The translations under genes were made by a program, and so were the position numbers. Of a stretch of 64,000 nucleotides of DNA, positions 8,177 through 15,737 are shown in pieces (position 1 is the stretch's first letter; each line of letters starts with the position of its first letter). Origin of the DNA: an uncultured Devosia sp. GTDB taxonomy: Bacteria > Pseudomonadota > Alphaproteobacteria > Rhizobiales > Devosiaceae. The notes beneath the pieces are model-generated. The model ran no database searches. It saw nothing but the letters and a program-made list of their open reading frames with translations, and was not told the origin of the DNA. The stretch is from the NCBI RefSeq assembly GCF_963517015.1, contig NZ_CAUQDV010000002.1, forward strand, positions 124,001 to 188,000, written 5' to 3'.

Positions 8177-8494
8177 ATGCCTCTTGAATCAACCAGCTTC
8201 GATATTCTCGACCATTTGGGCACGGCAGACGAGCGGGCCGCCTATCTGGGAGCCGCCTTTGAGGATGGTGACCTTTCGTTGATCACCGTTGCACTGGGTG
8301 ACGTTGCCCGCGCCGTCGGCATGTCCGATGTTGCAGCGACTGCTGGCGTCACCCGTGAAGGCCTCTACAAGTCGCTCGGTGCCAAGGGAGATCCGCGCCT
8401 CTCGACCTTGCTCGGCGTTATGCGGGCCCTCGGCCTGCAATTGTCGGCCCGCGTGCCCGATGAACGCGGTAACGAACAGTCGGACGCGGCTTGA
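8177..8494 (+). CDS. HI1420-type addiction-module antidote, apparently without its own toxin
   Basis: A 105-residue protein of the probable addiction-module antidote family (HI1420 type). It has the N-terminal segment LESTSFDILDHLGTADERAAYL, the middle FEDGDLSLITVALGDVARA and the helix-turn-helix MSDVAATAGVTREGLYKSL followed by DPRLSTLLGVMRALGLQL. Such antidotes usually follow a HI1419-type toxin. Here the gene lies 19 bases after a different, complete toxin-antitoxin pair and no HI1419-like reading frame is adjacent. It may be a solitary antitoxin, a regulator recruited by the operon or the remnant of a second module. GGAGGA precedes the ATG. Confidence 0.8.
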   Translation: MPLESTSFDILDHLGTADERAAYLGAAFEDGDLSLITVALGDVARAVGMSDVAATAGVTREGLYKSLGAKGDPRLSTLLGVMRALGLQLSARVPDERGNEQSDAA

Positions 8495-8507
8495 AGCAGC
8501 GTCGTTA

Positions 8508-8612
8508 CTACTCGCCCGGATGCATCTTGTCGCGGCGATTTAGGTAAAGCGCCATGGCCACAACGATTGCCAGACAGCCAGGCCCCCACAGCCAGAGTAT
8601 CAAATTTTCCAT
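8508..8612 (-). CDS. 34-residue single-pass membrane protein
   Basis: A short gene beginning one base after the stop of the 76-residue membrane protein gene, with a strong GGAGG inside that gene's last codons. The product opens MENLILWLWGPGCLAIVVAM, one membrane helix of about 20 residues, and ends in a basic, polar tail (LNRRDKMHPGE). I do not recognise the family. The tight coupling to the upstream membrane protein suggests the two act together. Confidence 0.6.
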   Translation of the reverse strand: MENLILWLWGPGCLAIVVAMALYLNRRDKMHPGE

Positions 8613-8843
8613 TCAATCCTCCAAATCGCGCAGACTACGTCTTGCTATCAGGTGTACCACGACGCCCGAGACAAAACCAAACGCCGACAATGAAACCAGG
8701 TTCAGCACGTCCGAACGCGCCGCCAAGGTTCCCATGCCAAAACCGATATACGGCGCGACAACTGCCGCTAATATGGTGCCGGATGACAGCGCGTTCAACA
8801 AACCGGCAGTCAACTTGATCTGCTCACTTCTTACCTGAGACAT
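8613..8843 (-). CDS. Small two-helix membrane protein
   Basis: A 76-residue protein when read from the ATG at 8843 (MSQVRSEQIKLTAGLLNALS), chosen because GGAGGGGG lies just upstream; a longer frame reaches 8894 without a better start. Two hydrophobic segments (about 12-36 and 44-66) are joined by a short loop, and the C-terminus is charged (RRSLRDLED). No known domain was recognised. The next gene starts directly after its stop, so the two form a small operon convergent with the toxin-antitoxin genes. Confidence 0.65.
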   Translation of the reverse strand: MSQVRSEQIKLTAGLLNALSSGTILAAVVAPYIGFGMGTLAARSDVLNLVSLSAFGFVSGVVVHLIARRSLRDLED

Positions 8844-9002
8844 CGCCCCCTCCATCTCAGGCACAATCAATTCATGATTGGCGCGAACGCGCAATCCACC
8901 TTCGCCCTTCCGAACACCTGCCCCCCTTGCTATAGCCTTGCCTAGCCACTCCGCGCAGGTTTGCCACCCATGACCACCATCGCTTCATCGAGCCGCTGAC
9001 CA

Positions 9003-9575
9003 GTGCGCTTCGTCTTCTACCTGCTGATGATGTTTGCCGTGGCGCTGGGCGTCGGCTTCGGGCTGAGCTATTACGCGCTGACCGATGGCCGGCTGTTTGG
9101 CGTAGCGCAAGCCGGGCCTTGGCATGCCTGGCCCGATGTCGGCTCCAGCGCGCCAAATCCCTATACCCGCGCCCATCTGGCCCGCACCGCACAGTTTGAA
9201 CTGGGCCAGGCGGAGGGACTGCAGTTCACGGCCACAACCGACAGCGACGGCCAGCCGCTCAGCCGCGCCTGCAGCTATCAGCTCGATGGCAATACGCCTC
9301 TGGCGAGTTTCTGGACGCTGGTGGCGCTGGACGAGACCGGGGCGAATGTCGCCGCCCGCGATGTGGCGCCGTCGCTGCGCAGCAGCGATGTGGCCCGCGG
9401 CAATGATGGCGCGCTGCAGATCAATGTCGGCACGCGCCTGATGCCGGGCACCTGGCTGGAGCTTGCCGGCACCGGACCGTTCCAGCTCGTGCTCCGCCTC
9501 TATGACACGGCCGTGTTCTCCGGCCTTTCCAGCAATGAGACCATGCCGTCCATCACGCGGGGGGACTGCGCATGA
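9003..9575 (+). CDS. DUF1214-domain membrane-anchored protein
   Basis: A 190-residue protein with one N-terminal membrane helix (about residues 4-26, FYLLMMFAVALGVGFGLSYYA) and an exported DUF1214 domain. The family segments SCSYQLDGNTPLASFWTLV-like and TGPFQLVLRLYDTAVFSGL are visible. In many proteins DUF1254 and DUF1214 are the two halves of one polypeptide; here they are separate genes overlapping by 4 bases, with DUF1214 first. The start is GTG. The function of the family is not known. Confidence 0.8.
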   Translation: MRFVFYLLMMFAVALGVGFGLSYYALTDGRLFGVAQAGPWHAWPDVGSSAPNPYTRAHLARTAQFELGQAEGLQFTATTDSDGQPLSRACSYQLDGNTPLASFWTLVALDETGANVAARDVAPSLRSSDVARGNDGALQINVGTRLMPGTWLELAGTGPFQLVLRLYDTAVFSGLSSNETMPSITRGDCA

Positions 9576-10120
9576 CGCGTTTCCTGTTGTGGCTTGCGGG
9601 CGGCGTGGTGCTGGGCGGCATCATCCATATCATGGTCATCCTCGCCCTACCCGCGCTGACGCAGCAATCGGTCTGGACGCGCGTTGCCGCCATCGAGGCA
9701 GACAATCGCATGGCGATTCTCGAACCGGTTGTGGCCGGCCAGCCCAATCCGCTCGGGCTCGATCCCGAAATGGTCTATGGCCTGTGCCGGGTCGATCTCG
9801 CACAGGGTCCCGCCTATATCCGCGGCACGCTGCCGGACGCCTTCTGGTCGGTGGCCCTGTTCAATCAGGCCGGCATGGTCACCTATTCCACCACCAATCG
9901 CGACGGCATCGGCCAAGTGCTGGACCTCGGCATTTTCAATGCCGACCAGACACGGCTGCTGGCCCAGCAACAGATCGATATTGCCGAAGGCACGCTGGTG
10001 GTCGAGTCCACCACGGACAAGCTGCTCATCCTCGTCCGCCTGGCGCCACAACAGCAGGTCATGCGAACCCGCTTCGCCCAGGCGCTCGCCGGCATCAGCT
10101 GCAGCACTGTGGCACCCTAG
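9572..10120 (+). CDS. DUF1254-domain membrane-anchored protein
   Basis: A 182-residue protein with an N-terminal membrane helix (about residues 3-25) and a DUF1254-type exported domain (NPLGLDPEMVYGLCRVDLAQ, then IRGTLPDAFWSVALFNQAG and ILVRLAPQQQVM). The ATG overlaps the stop of the DUF1214 gene (ATGA), so the two are translationally coupled and probably form one complex. The function is not known. Its last bases overlap the stop of the convergent hypothetical gene. Confidence 0.8.
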   Translation: MTRFLLWLAGGVVLGGIIHIMVILALPALTQQSVWTRVAAIEADNRMAILEPVVAGQPNPLGLDPEMVYGLCRVDLAQGPAYIRGTLPDAFWSVALFNQAGMVTYSTTNRDGIGQVLDLGIFNADQTRLLAQQQIDIAEGTLVVESTTDKLLILVRLAPQQQVMRTRFAQALAGISCSTVAP

Positions 10121-10611
10121 GCTGGCTCGCTCTCCTGCAAGCCCAGCAGGAAGCTGCCAATCTCGTTCATCCGGCTCTGATGTTGCTGCTGCCAGGACTG
10201 CATCCGGGTGGCAAACTCGCTGTCAGCAGGCAGGGCGGGATTGGTGCGACGACCAAACGGCCCAGCGAAGCTCTCGGCCTGGAACTCCAGCCATTTGTCG
10301 AAGCCGACCAGAGACGCGACCATTTTTTCAGCGGAAATCGGTATAGCCTTGGCAATATGCTCCGTACCATCGGCCGTCGTGAACCTGATCTCTTCTGGCA
10401 GCGCGGGACGAGCCTTCAGGCTCTCATAGAGCTCCGCTTTCTTCTGCTCATAATATTGCTCCAGTCCAGGGCGCATGGCCGGGTCGGAAAATGTCGAGGC
10501 ACTGATCTGCATGGTTTTGCTTCCATCGACGACAGATGTCAGCCGATAGTTCAGCAATTCCCATGCCATAACGGCATTGATCGAAAACTTTGATACGACA
10601 GTTACTTGCAT
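10117..10611 (-). CDS. Hypothetical protein, 164 residues
   Basis: I do not recognise this protein. It is rich in Gln, Glu and Ala and looks helical in its second half (QSWQQQHQSRMNEIGSFLLG). There is no signal peptide, membrane helix or known motif. The start at 10611 (MQVTVVSKFS) is uncertain because no clear ribosome binding site is present; the frame stays open upstream into the end of chrA. It resembles phasin-like or small coiled-coil proteins in composition only. It is convergent with the DUF1254 gene. Confidence 0.45.
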   Translation of the reverse strand: MQVTVVSKFSINAVMAWELLNYRLTSVVDGSKTMQISASTFSDPAMRPGLEQYYEQKKAELYESLKARPALPEEIRFTTADGTEHIAKAIPISAEKMVASLVGFDKWLEFQAESFAGPFGRRTNPALPADSEFATRMQSWQQQHQSRMNEIGSFLLGLQESEPA

Positions 10612-10675
10612 TCTGGCAGTATTCTTGCCGGCAGTTCGGCCCGGCAGCAATCGCCATGAGCGCAGCAATTCCTGC

Positions 10676-11860
10676 CTAGGCCATCGCGCCCAGAGTACCG
10701 CCGATAACAGCGAGCGCCACGACGACCAGCCAGGGCGCAAGCTTCCAGACCACCAGGGCCAGGAAACCCGCCAGCGCGAGCAGGAAATCGCGTGGGCTCA
10801 GCACCGCGCTGGTCCAGACCGGATCATAAAGCGCTGCCCCGAGAATACCGACCACGGCGGCATTGGCACCGCGCATGGCGGCTTGCGCCAGAGGCCGGCT
10901 ACGCAGGGCATCCCAGAAGGGCAAGGCCCCGACCAGCAGCAGCATGCCGGGCAGGAAGATGGCGGCCAATGCGATGACTGCGCCGAGCAGGCCATCGGAC
11001 ACCGTGCCCAGATAGGCGGCAAAGGTGAACAGCGGCCCGGGCATGGCTTGCGTTGCGCCATAGCCGGCCAGGAATTCGTCCTTGCTCACCCAGCCGCGCG
11101 CCACGGTTTCGGCATCGAGCAGGGGCAGCACGACGTGACCGCCGCCAAAGACCAGCGAACCGGCGCGATAGAAGGCGTCGAACAGGCTCACGCCACTATC
11201 CAGACCGGCCAGCAATGGCAGGCCGAACAGCAGCACGGCAAACAGCGCGAGGCAGAGAAAGCCGACGGCGGGAGTGACGCCGAAATGCATATTGTGTTCG
11301 ACGGGATCGGCATCTCCGCGGCAGAGCACCAGGCCCGCCAGCCCGCCCAGCACGATGGCCGCCACCTGCCCCGCCGACCCGGCCAGCAACACCGTCGCCG
11401 CCACGGCTGCCAGAGCGATGCCAGCCCGTTGCCGGTCCGGCGTCAGGCTTTTGGCCATGCCCCAGACCGCCTGGGCCACCACGGCGACCGCCACGAGCTT
11501 GAGCCCATGCAGCACGCCCTGCGCCACGGGGTAATCCAGCGCGCCCGCGCCCAGCGCGAACAGCACCAGCAGAATGGCCGATGGCAGGGTGAAGCCCACC
11601 CAGGCCGCCAGCGCGCCCAGCGGTCCGGCGCGCCATAGTCCCAGTGCAAAGCCGACCTGACTCGAGGCCGGACCGGGCAGGAACTGGCACAGCGCCACAA
11701 GATCGCCATAGGCCTTGTCGCCCAGCCATTTGCGGCGCAGCACGAGTTCGTCGCGGAAATAGCCGAGATGCGCGATTGGCCCACCGAAGGAGGTCAGACC
11801 CAGCTTGAGGAAGGCGAGAAATACTTCGCCGGCATTGCCGCGTCTCTGTTCGTCCGTCAC
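10676..11860 (-). CDS. chrA: ChrA family chromate transporter
   Basis: A 394-residue two-domain membrane protein of the CHR family, which exports chromate. The first half carries the signature FLKLGLTSFGGPIAHLGYF and FLPGPASSQVGFALG; the second carries GSLVFGGGHVVLPLL and ATQAMPGPLFTFAAYLG, the inverted-repeat counterpart. About ten to twelve hydrophobic segments are visible. The start is GTG with GAGGG upstream. It lies 15 bases after a lipoprotein gene; no chrB regulator is nearby, so its control is unknown. Confidence 0.92.
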   Translation of the reverse strand: MTDEQRRGNAGEVFLAFLKLGLTSFGGPIAHLGYFRDELVLRRKWLGDKAYGDLVALCQFLPGPASSQVGFALGLWRAGPLGALAAWVGFTLPSAILLVLFALGAGALDYPVAQGVLHGLKLVAVAVVAQAVWGMAKSLTPDRQRAGIALAAVAATVLLAGSAGQVAAIVLGGLAGLVLCRGDADPVEHNMHFGVTPAVGFLCLALFAVLLFGLPLLAGLDSGVSLFDAFYRAGSLVFGGGHVVLPLLDAETVARGWVSKDEFLAGYGATQAMPGPLFTFAAYLGTVSDGLLGAVIALAAIFLPGMLLLVGALPFWDALRSRPLAQAAMRGANAAVVGILGAALYDPVWTSAVLSPRDFLLALAGFLALVVWKLAPWLVVVALAVIGGTLGAMA

Positions 11861-11875
11861 ATCATGCCCTCGCGC

Positions 11876-12694
11876 TTACTTGGGCAGCACGACCTCGGTG
11901 TCGCCACTATGCTGGTAGCGTGACGGTATGACGACGGTCCCCTGCCCCTTGTCCGTGCCGCCACTGCCGCAGAAGTCATGGCGATTGGCCCGGTCGACGA
12001 ACAGCTTCATCCGGCGCAGGGCCTCGTCCACGGCGATGGACTGTTCATGCGGCGTCTCGACCAGCAGATTGTCCAGCGCATAGTCATAGCTCGAGAACCG
12101 GTAGTTCAGCGCGCGGACAAACCAGGCGATGAAGGCGTCGTTCTCATATTTGCGCGCCTGCATGTTCTCGCCGACCGCCGGAGCCACCCGTCCGCTGAGG
12201 CCCGAATAGGCCACGGCGCGCTGGCGATCGATCTCGATCACGGCGCAAATGGCGGCAAAGGTCGTGGGTAGCGTGTCGATATCGGCGGCAATATGCCGGC
12301 CGACTGTCGCATAGCGCGTGCGCGAGGAATTATAGGCCTCGCCCTTCAGCCACAGATAGTAGCGCTCGATGGTAAAGGTCTCGTCGCGAGGCGGGGTGAT
12401 CCGGGTGCGCTGCAACTCGACATGGGTGTCGTAGAGCCAGTCCTTGGCATGGGCCGCAACGAGGAAACGCCAGACGCGGTCATGCATCTCGTTTTCCTGG
12501 TCGGTCTTGTTGAACGTGCTGACCGGCTCCTGGCGGCCATATTCGGCGATGAGATCGCCGGCAAAGGGCATGGCCGTGTCATGGGTCCAGCTGGGCGCGG
12601 CGCGGCCGAAATCGCCCACGGGTCGCGAGACACCGCAGGCGGCCAGGAGGCCGGCCAGAGCCAGCGCCCCGCTCAGGCGAAAAAACTTATCCAC
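11876..12694 (-). CDS. Predicted lipoprotein of unknown function
   Basis: A 272-residue exported protein. Read from GTG at 12694 it begins VDKFFRLSGALALAGLLAAC, a lipoprotein signal with lipobox LLAAC, so the mature protein would be lipid-anchored at Cys20. The GTG overlaps the stop of the preceding 58-residue gene, which supports this start. The mature part is mostly helical and polar, with several Tyr/Arg-rich stretches (WLYDTHVELQRTRI, TIERYYLWLKGEAYNS). No domain was recognised. ChrA follows after 15 bases. Confidence 0.7.
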   Translation of the reverse strand: MDKFFRLSGALALAGLLAACGVSRPVGDFGRAAPSWTHDTAMPFAGDLIAEYGRQEPVSTFNKTDQENEMHDRVWRFLVAAHAKDWLYDTHVELQRTRITPPRDETFTIERYYLWLKGEAYNSSRTRYATVGRHIAADIDTLPTTFAAICAVIEIDRQRAVAYSGLSGRVAPAVGENMQARKYENDAFIAWFVRALNYRFSSYDYALDNLLVETPHEQSIAVDEALRRMKLFVDRANRHDFCGSGGTDKGQGTVVIPSRYQHSGDTEVVLPK

Positions 12695-12863
12695 GCTTGC
12701 GCTTGGGCCGCGTCGGATCGAGACGCGTCGTCGGCGATTGGTAGGCACCGCGTTCATAACGCACCCCGGTAAAGATCAGGATCTGGGCGGGGCCGAACGA
12801 AGCGGGGCTCGCCTCGGCTTTGGCGGCGCGCGGCCGCAGATCGAATTTGACGAGCTTTCCCAA
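12687..12863 (-). CDS. Small basic protein, 58 residues, TTG start
   Basis: A short reading frame starting at TTG with an excellent GGAGG site and ending over the lipoprotein start. The product reads LGKLVKFDLRPRAAKAEASP at the N-terminus, then FGPAQILIFTGVRYERGAY, then a basic Pro/Lys/Arg tail. The ILIFTGVRYE core is, from memory, typical of a small protein conserved across Rhizobiales. The function is unknown. The tight overlap with the lipoprotein gene indicates a shared transcript. Confidence 0.65.
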   Translation of the reverse strand: MGKLVKFDLRPRAAKAEASPASFGPAQILIFTGVRYERGAYQSPTTRLDPTRPKRKRG

Positions 12864-12984
12864 GCTGTCCTCCAGCGATGACCCGCCCCTTCAGTCCCAT
12901 TGAAGGCAGCGGCTGTGTGTTTGAAGTTCAGCCCGCGACGCCCCTCGCATGACTGCCAATGTCCGCATTAAGAGATCGTCAAGG

Positions 12985-13000
12985 TTAACAGTCTGCTAAC
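12985..13000 (+). promoter_or_regulatory. CtrA-like site upstream of the DUF2336 gene
   Basis: TTAA-CAGTCTG-CTAAC matches the CtrA full site TTAA-N7-TTAAC with one mismatch and lies 65 bases before the DUF2336 start codon. Confidence 0.35.
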
Positions 13001-13064
13001 GAATTGGAGGCAAAAGTGGTCAGGCATCGAATGTGATGCGATTCCGATACACGGTCCGCGACAA

Positions 13065-14213
13065 ATGCTTGGTTTTCAGCCCTACGAGACATTCCAACTG
13101 CTCATCGAGACGGGCGGTGTCGATCGTACGAATACGCTTTTGATCGCGGCCTGCGATGCTTATGCGCGCCGCGGTAAGCCGACGGCTCCCGAAATGGAAC
13201 AGTTCGAGGCCCTCGCCGGCCGGCTCTTCCCCACGGCCAGTGCCCAGGCCCGCGCCAAGGGCGCGGCAATCCTGGGTCGTGCCGAGATGCTGTCGCCGGC
13301 GCTGGAACAGCTGGTGGTCGACAATATTGGTGAAGACCTCAACAGCTTCCTCACGACAGCCACCGAGCTTTCAGAGCCGACCATGCTCGATCTGATCGCA
13401 CGCTACGACGTGCCATCGGCCGCCATCATCGCCAGCCGCGCAGACCTCTCCAACGTGGTCCTCGCCAAGCTCTTCCAGATGAATTCGCGCAAGGTCTATC
13501 GCGCCCTTGCTGCCAATACCCACATCGTGCCACGCGGCGCCTATCTCAGCGCCCTCGCCCGTTCCGCCCAGATGGACCACATGGTCGCCGAAGCCCTGGC
13601 GCAGCGCGAAGATTTCGACGCAGCTCTCCTCGCTCCTGCCTTCTTCGATCTCTCTGACGAACATCGCGTCAAGGTCATCCGTGCCTTCACCCAGCGCCAG
13701 ACGCCGGTCGCCCCGATCAGCAAGACCATCGAACTGCTGACCGTCGCCAATCAGGACCTGACCAAGGCGCTGATGAAGCTGTTCTCGGAAAACCGCCGTC
13801 CGGAAGTCACGCGCCTGCTCAGCCAGATCACCGGCCTCGATGAAGTGCGCTGCGGCCAGATCGCCCATGACGTCACCGGCGCCTCGCTGTTCGTCATTCT
13901 GCGCGCCTTCGGCTGCACGGCCTATGACGGGCTCAAGGTCCTGATTCACGCCACCAGCCACGACAATGAACGCTCGCGCGCCCTGGCCGATTTCGCCAGC
14001 CTGTTTGCCAGCGTTCCGCCCGAATCCATGGCCTATCTGATGAGCGCCTGGCGTGGCGAGGTGAACCTGCTCGAACTGGGCAAGCCCGAATACAAGCCCT
14101 TCGCCCAGCCCACCGCCCGCCGCAGCCAGACCCTGGCACCGGCCCACAATCCGGTGGTCGACCAGGCCATCGAAGCCCTCGCCCGCATCGGCGTCGCCCG
14201 CCGCGCGAGCTGA
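13065..14213 (+). CDS. DUF2336 domain-containing protein
   Basis: A soluble, helical protein of 382 residues in the alphaproteobacterial DUF2336 family. HEAT-like helical repeats can be seen: LSPALEQLVVDNI, LLDLIARYDVPSAAIIASRA-like and LSNVVLAKLFQMN, and the central AALLAPAFFDLSDEHRVKVI. No catalytic motif is visible. Family members are often near or under CtrA control, and a CtrA-like site lies upstream here; the role is not established. There is no strong ribosome binding site for the ATG at 13065, so the start is tentative. Confidence 0.8.
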   Translation: MLGFQPYETFQLLIETGGVDRTNTLLIAACDAYARRGKPTAPEMEQFEALAGRLFPTASAQARAKGAAILGRAEMLSPALEQLVVDNIGEDLNSFLTTATELSEPTMLDLIARYDVPSAAIIASRADLSNVVLAKLFQMNSRKVYRALAANTHIVPRGAYLSALARSAQMDHMVAEALAQREDFDAALLAPAFFDLSDEHRVKVIRAFTQRQTPVAPISKTIELLTVANQDLTKALMKLFSENRRPEVTRLLSQITGLDEVRCGQIAHDVTGASLFVILRAFGCTAYDGLKVLIHATSHDNERSRALADFASLFASVPPESMAYLMSAWRGEVNLLELGKPEYKPFAQPTARRSQTLAPAHNPVVDQAIEALARIGVARRAS

Positions 14214-14225
14214 CGTCTCAGGCTA

Positions 14226-14558
14226 TCAGACCACATCGACCCCGATGTCATCGCCGCGGTGATCCATGCTGATCACCCATAAGTCCGGGTCGAATTCGAC
14301 TTCGCGGGTAATGCGTTCGGTTACTTTTGACGGCTCGACGCGATCAAACCGCTTCTGGAACACCAGGCGCGCATCGTCGTCGCGGCTGGCCATGGGCGCT
14401 GGCGTATAGAGCGAGCGCGTGCCGTCGAGATGGTCGATTTCGATGAAGACCTGGCCGGCGATGGCATCGCCGCGGCGGGCGACGACGCACATATGGCCCA
14501 GGTCATTGTGGCGGCGCACGAAGGCGCTGCACCACAGATCGCTCCTCAGGGCGCTCAC
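14226..14558 (-). CDS. DUF1491 family protein
   Basis: A 110-residue cytoplasmic protein of the DUF1491 family, a small alphaproteobacterial protein of unknown function. Family segments visible are LWCSAFVRRHNDLGH, VVARRGDAIAGQVFIEIDHL, FQKRFDRVEPSKV and FDPDLWVISMDHR. It is the last of three same-strand genes, 9 bases after the peptidoglycan-binding protein, itself overlapping a histidine kinase gene. Confidence 0.85.
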   Translation of the reverse strand: MSALRSDLWCSAFVRRHNDLGHMCVVARRGDAIAGQVFIEIDHLDGTRSLYTPAPMASRDDDARLVFQKRFDRVEPSKVTERITREVEFDPDLWVISMDHRGDDIGVDVV

Positions 14559-14567
14559 GGCCCCGCT

Positions 14568-15737
14568 CTAGACGGAAGCGCCAGCCTGGCGCAGCAGGCC
14601 GACAAGGTCCGGATTGATCTGGCCCGTCACCTTGTAGCTATGGAAGTTCTCGAATTCGCGGATGGCGCGGGCCGTGGCATCGCCGGGATGGCCGTCGATC
14701 GAGCCGTGGTAGAAGCCAAGGCTTGCCAGACCCTTCTGGATCTGGCTGACCAGCTGCACATTGTTGGCCGGCAGCACGGTCTGGGCCACGGGTTCGGACT
14801 GCACGGCCGTTACCGGGCGCGGCGCGGCCATGGGCTCGAGCGAGGCCACCTGGATCGGTTGCGGCGCAACAGGCGCGACGGCCGGCAGGCTGGCCTGTGG
14901 CACGGGTGTGTTCTGCGCCGACGCGGGCGTGGCGCGGCCGCCATCGACGGCAGCGACAATGGAATCAAGCGTGCTGGCCGCGGCAGTGCCGACGGTATCC
15001 ACGGCCGAATCGATGGGCGAAACTTCGGCCACGCGGGCGATCACCACATCGGCCTGCGGTACGGGCTGCGGCTGGACCACGGCCTGCTGCACCGGTGCGG
15101 GCGGCACCGGCTGCTGGGCCACGGGCACGCGGCCCGACGTATCGGATTTCAGGATCGCGTCGATCACGCCGGGCGTCAGGGCGCCGGTCGGGGTCATGCC
15201 GTTCTGGGTTTCGAAGGCGCGGATGGCGGTCGCGGTCTGCGGACCATAGAAGCCATCCACCGAGCCGCGGAAGAGACCGATTTCGGTCAGCTTCTTCTGC
15301 ACGGCAAAGGCGTCCTTGTTGCCTACGGGCGCGTCGGGAATCGCTGGTGCTGCGACGGGCGCTGCCGGCACGCTGCCGGTCGTCGCAGGCGCTGCCACAT
15401 TGGGCAGCACCGCGGTCTGGCGCATTTCCGGCATGGGCTGCGGGGTGGGGGCGATTTCGGGCTCGGCATCAAGCACGGCCACGGGCACGGCTGGCGACGG
15501 GGAAAAGAATGGCGCGGGATGGCGTGCGGTCTGGAAATACAGCGCATTGCTGGCGGCAAGGGCCGTCATGGTCACCATGGCCAGGAGGCCCGTCGACGCC
15601 AGAGGGGCGCGCATGTAGCGCGCAAGGGTCCAATGGCCGGCGCGACCCATCTGGGCCGCGACTGCACTACCCGCCAGCAGAAGCGGGCGCGAGAGGGTTG
15701 AAGCCGTCATTGCGCTTTTCTTTTTTCGTCTTGCCAT
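14568..15737 (-). CDS. Membrane-anchored protein with two peptidoglycan-binding domains
   Basis: A 389-residue protein. A basic cytoplasmic N-terminus (MARRKKK) leads to one membrane helix (about 47-65); the periplasmic part holds two PG_binding_1 domains at about residues 140-195 (AFAVQKKLTEIGLFRGSVDG, FYGPQTATAIRAFE) and 325-385 (VSQIQKGLASLGFYHGSIDG, DATARAIREFENF), separated by a long Pro/Ala/Val-rich linker. It overlaps the upstream kinase gene by 31 bases; the alternative start at 15710 would give an ATGA overlap. The kinase and this protein may act together in cell-envelope or cell-cycle control, but that is inference. Confidence 0.85.
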   Translation of the reverse strand: MARRKKKSAMTASTLSRPLLLAGSAVAAQMGRAGHWTLARYMRAPLASTGLLAMVTMTALAASNALYFQTARHPAPFFSPSPAVPVAVLDAEPEIAPTPQPMPEMRQTAVLPNVAAPATTGSVPAAPVAAPAIPDAPVGNKDAFAVQKKLTEIGLFRGSVDGFYGPQTATAIRAFETQNGMTPTGALTPGVIDAILKSDTSGRVPVAQQPVPPAPVQQAVVQPQPVPQADVVIARVAEVSPIDSAVDTVGTAAASTLDSIVAAVDGGRATPASAQNTPVPQASLPAVAPVAPQPIQVASLEPMAAPRPVTAVQSEPVAQTVLPANNVQLVSQIQKGLASLGFYHGSIDGHPGDATARAIREFENFHSYKVTGQINPDLVGLLRQAGASV

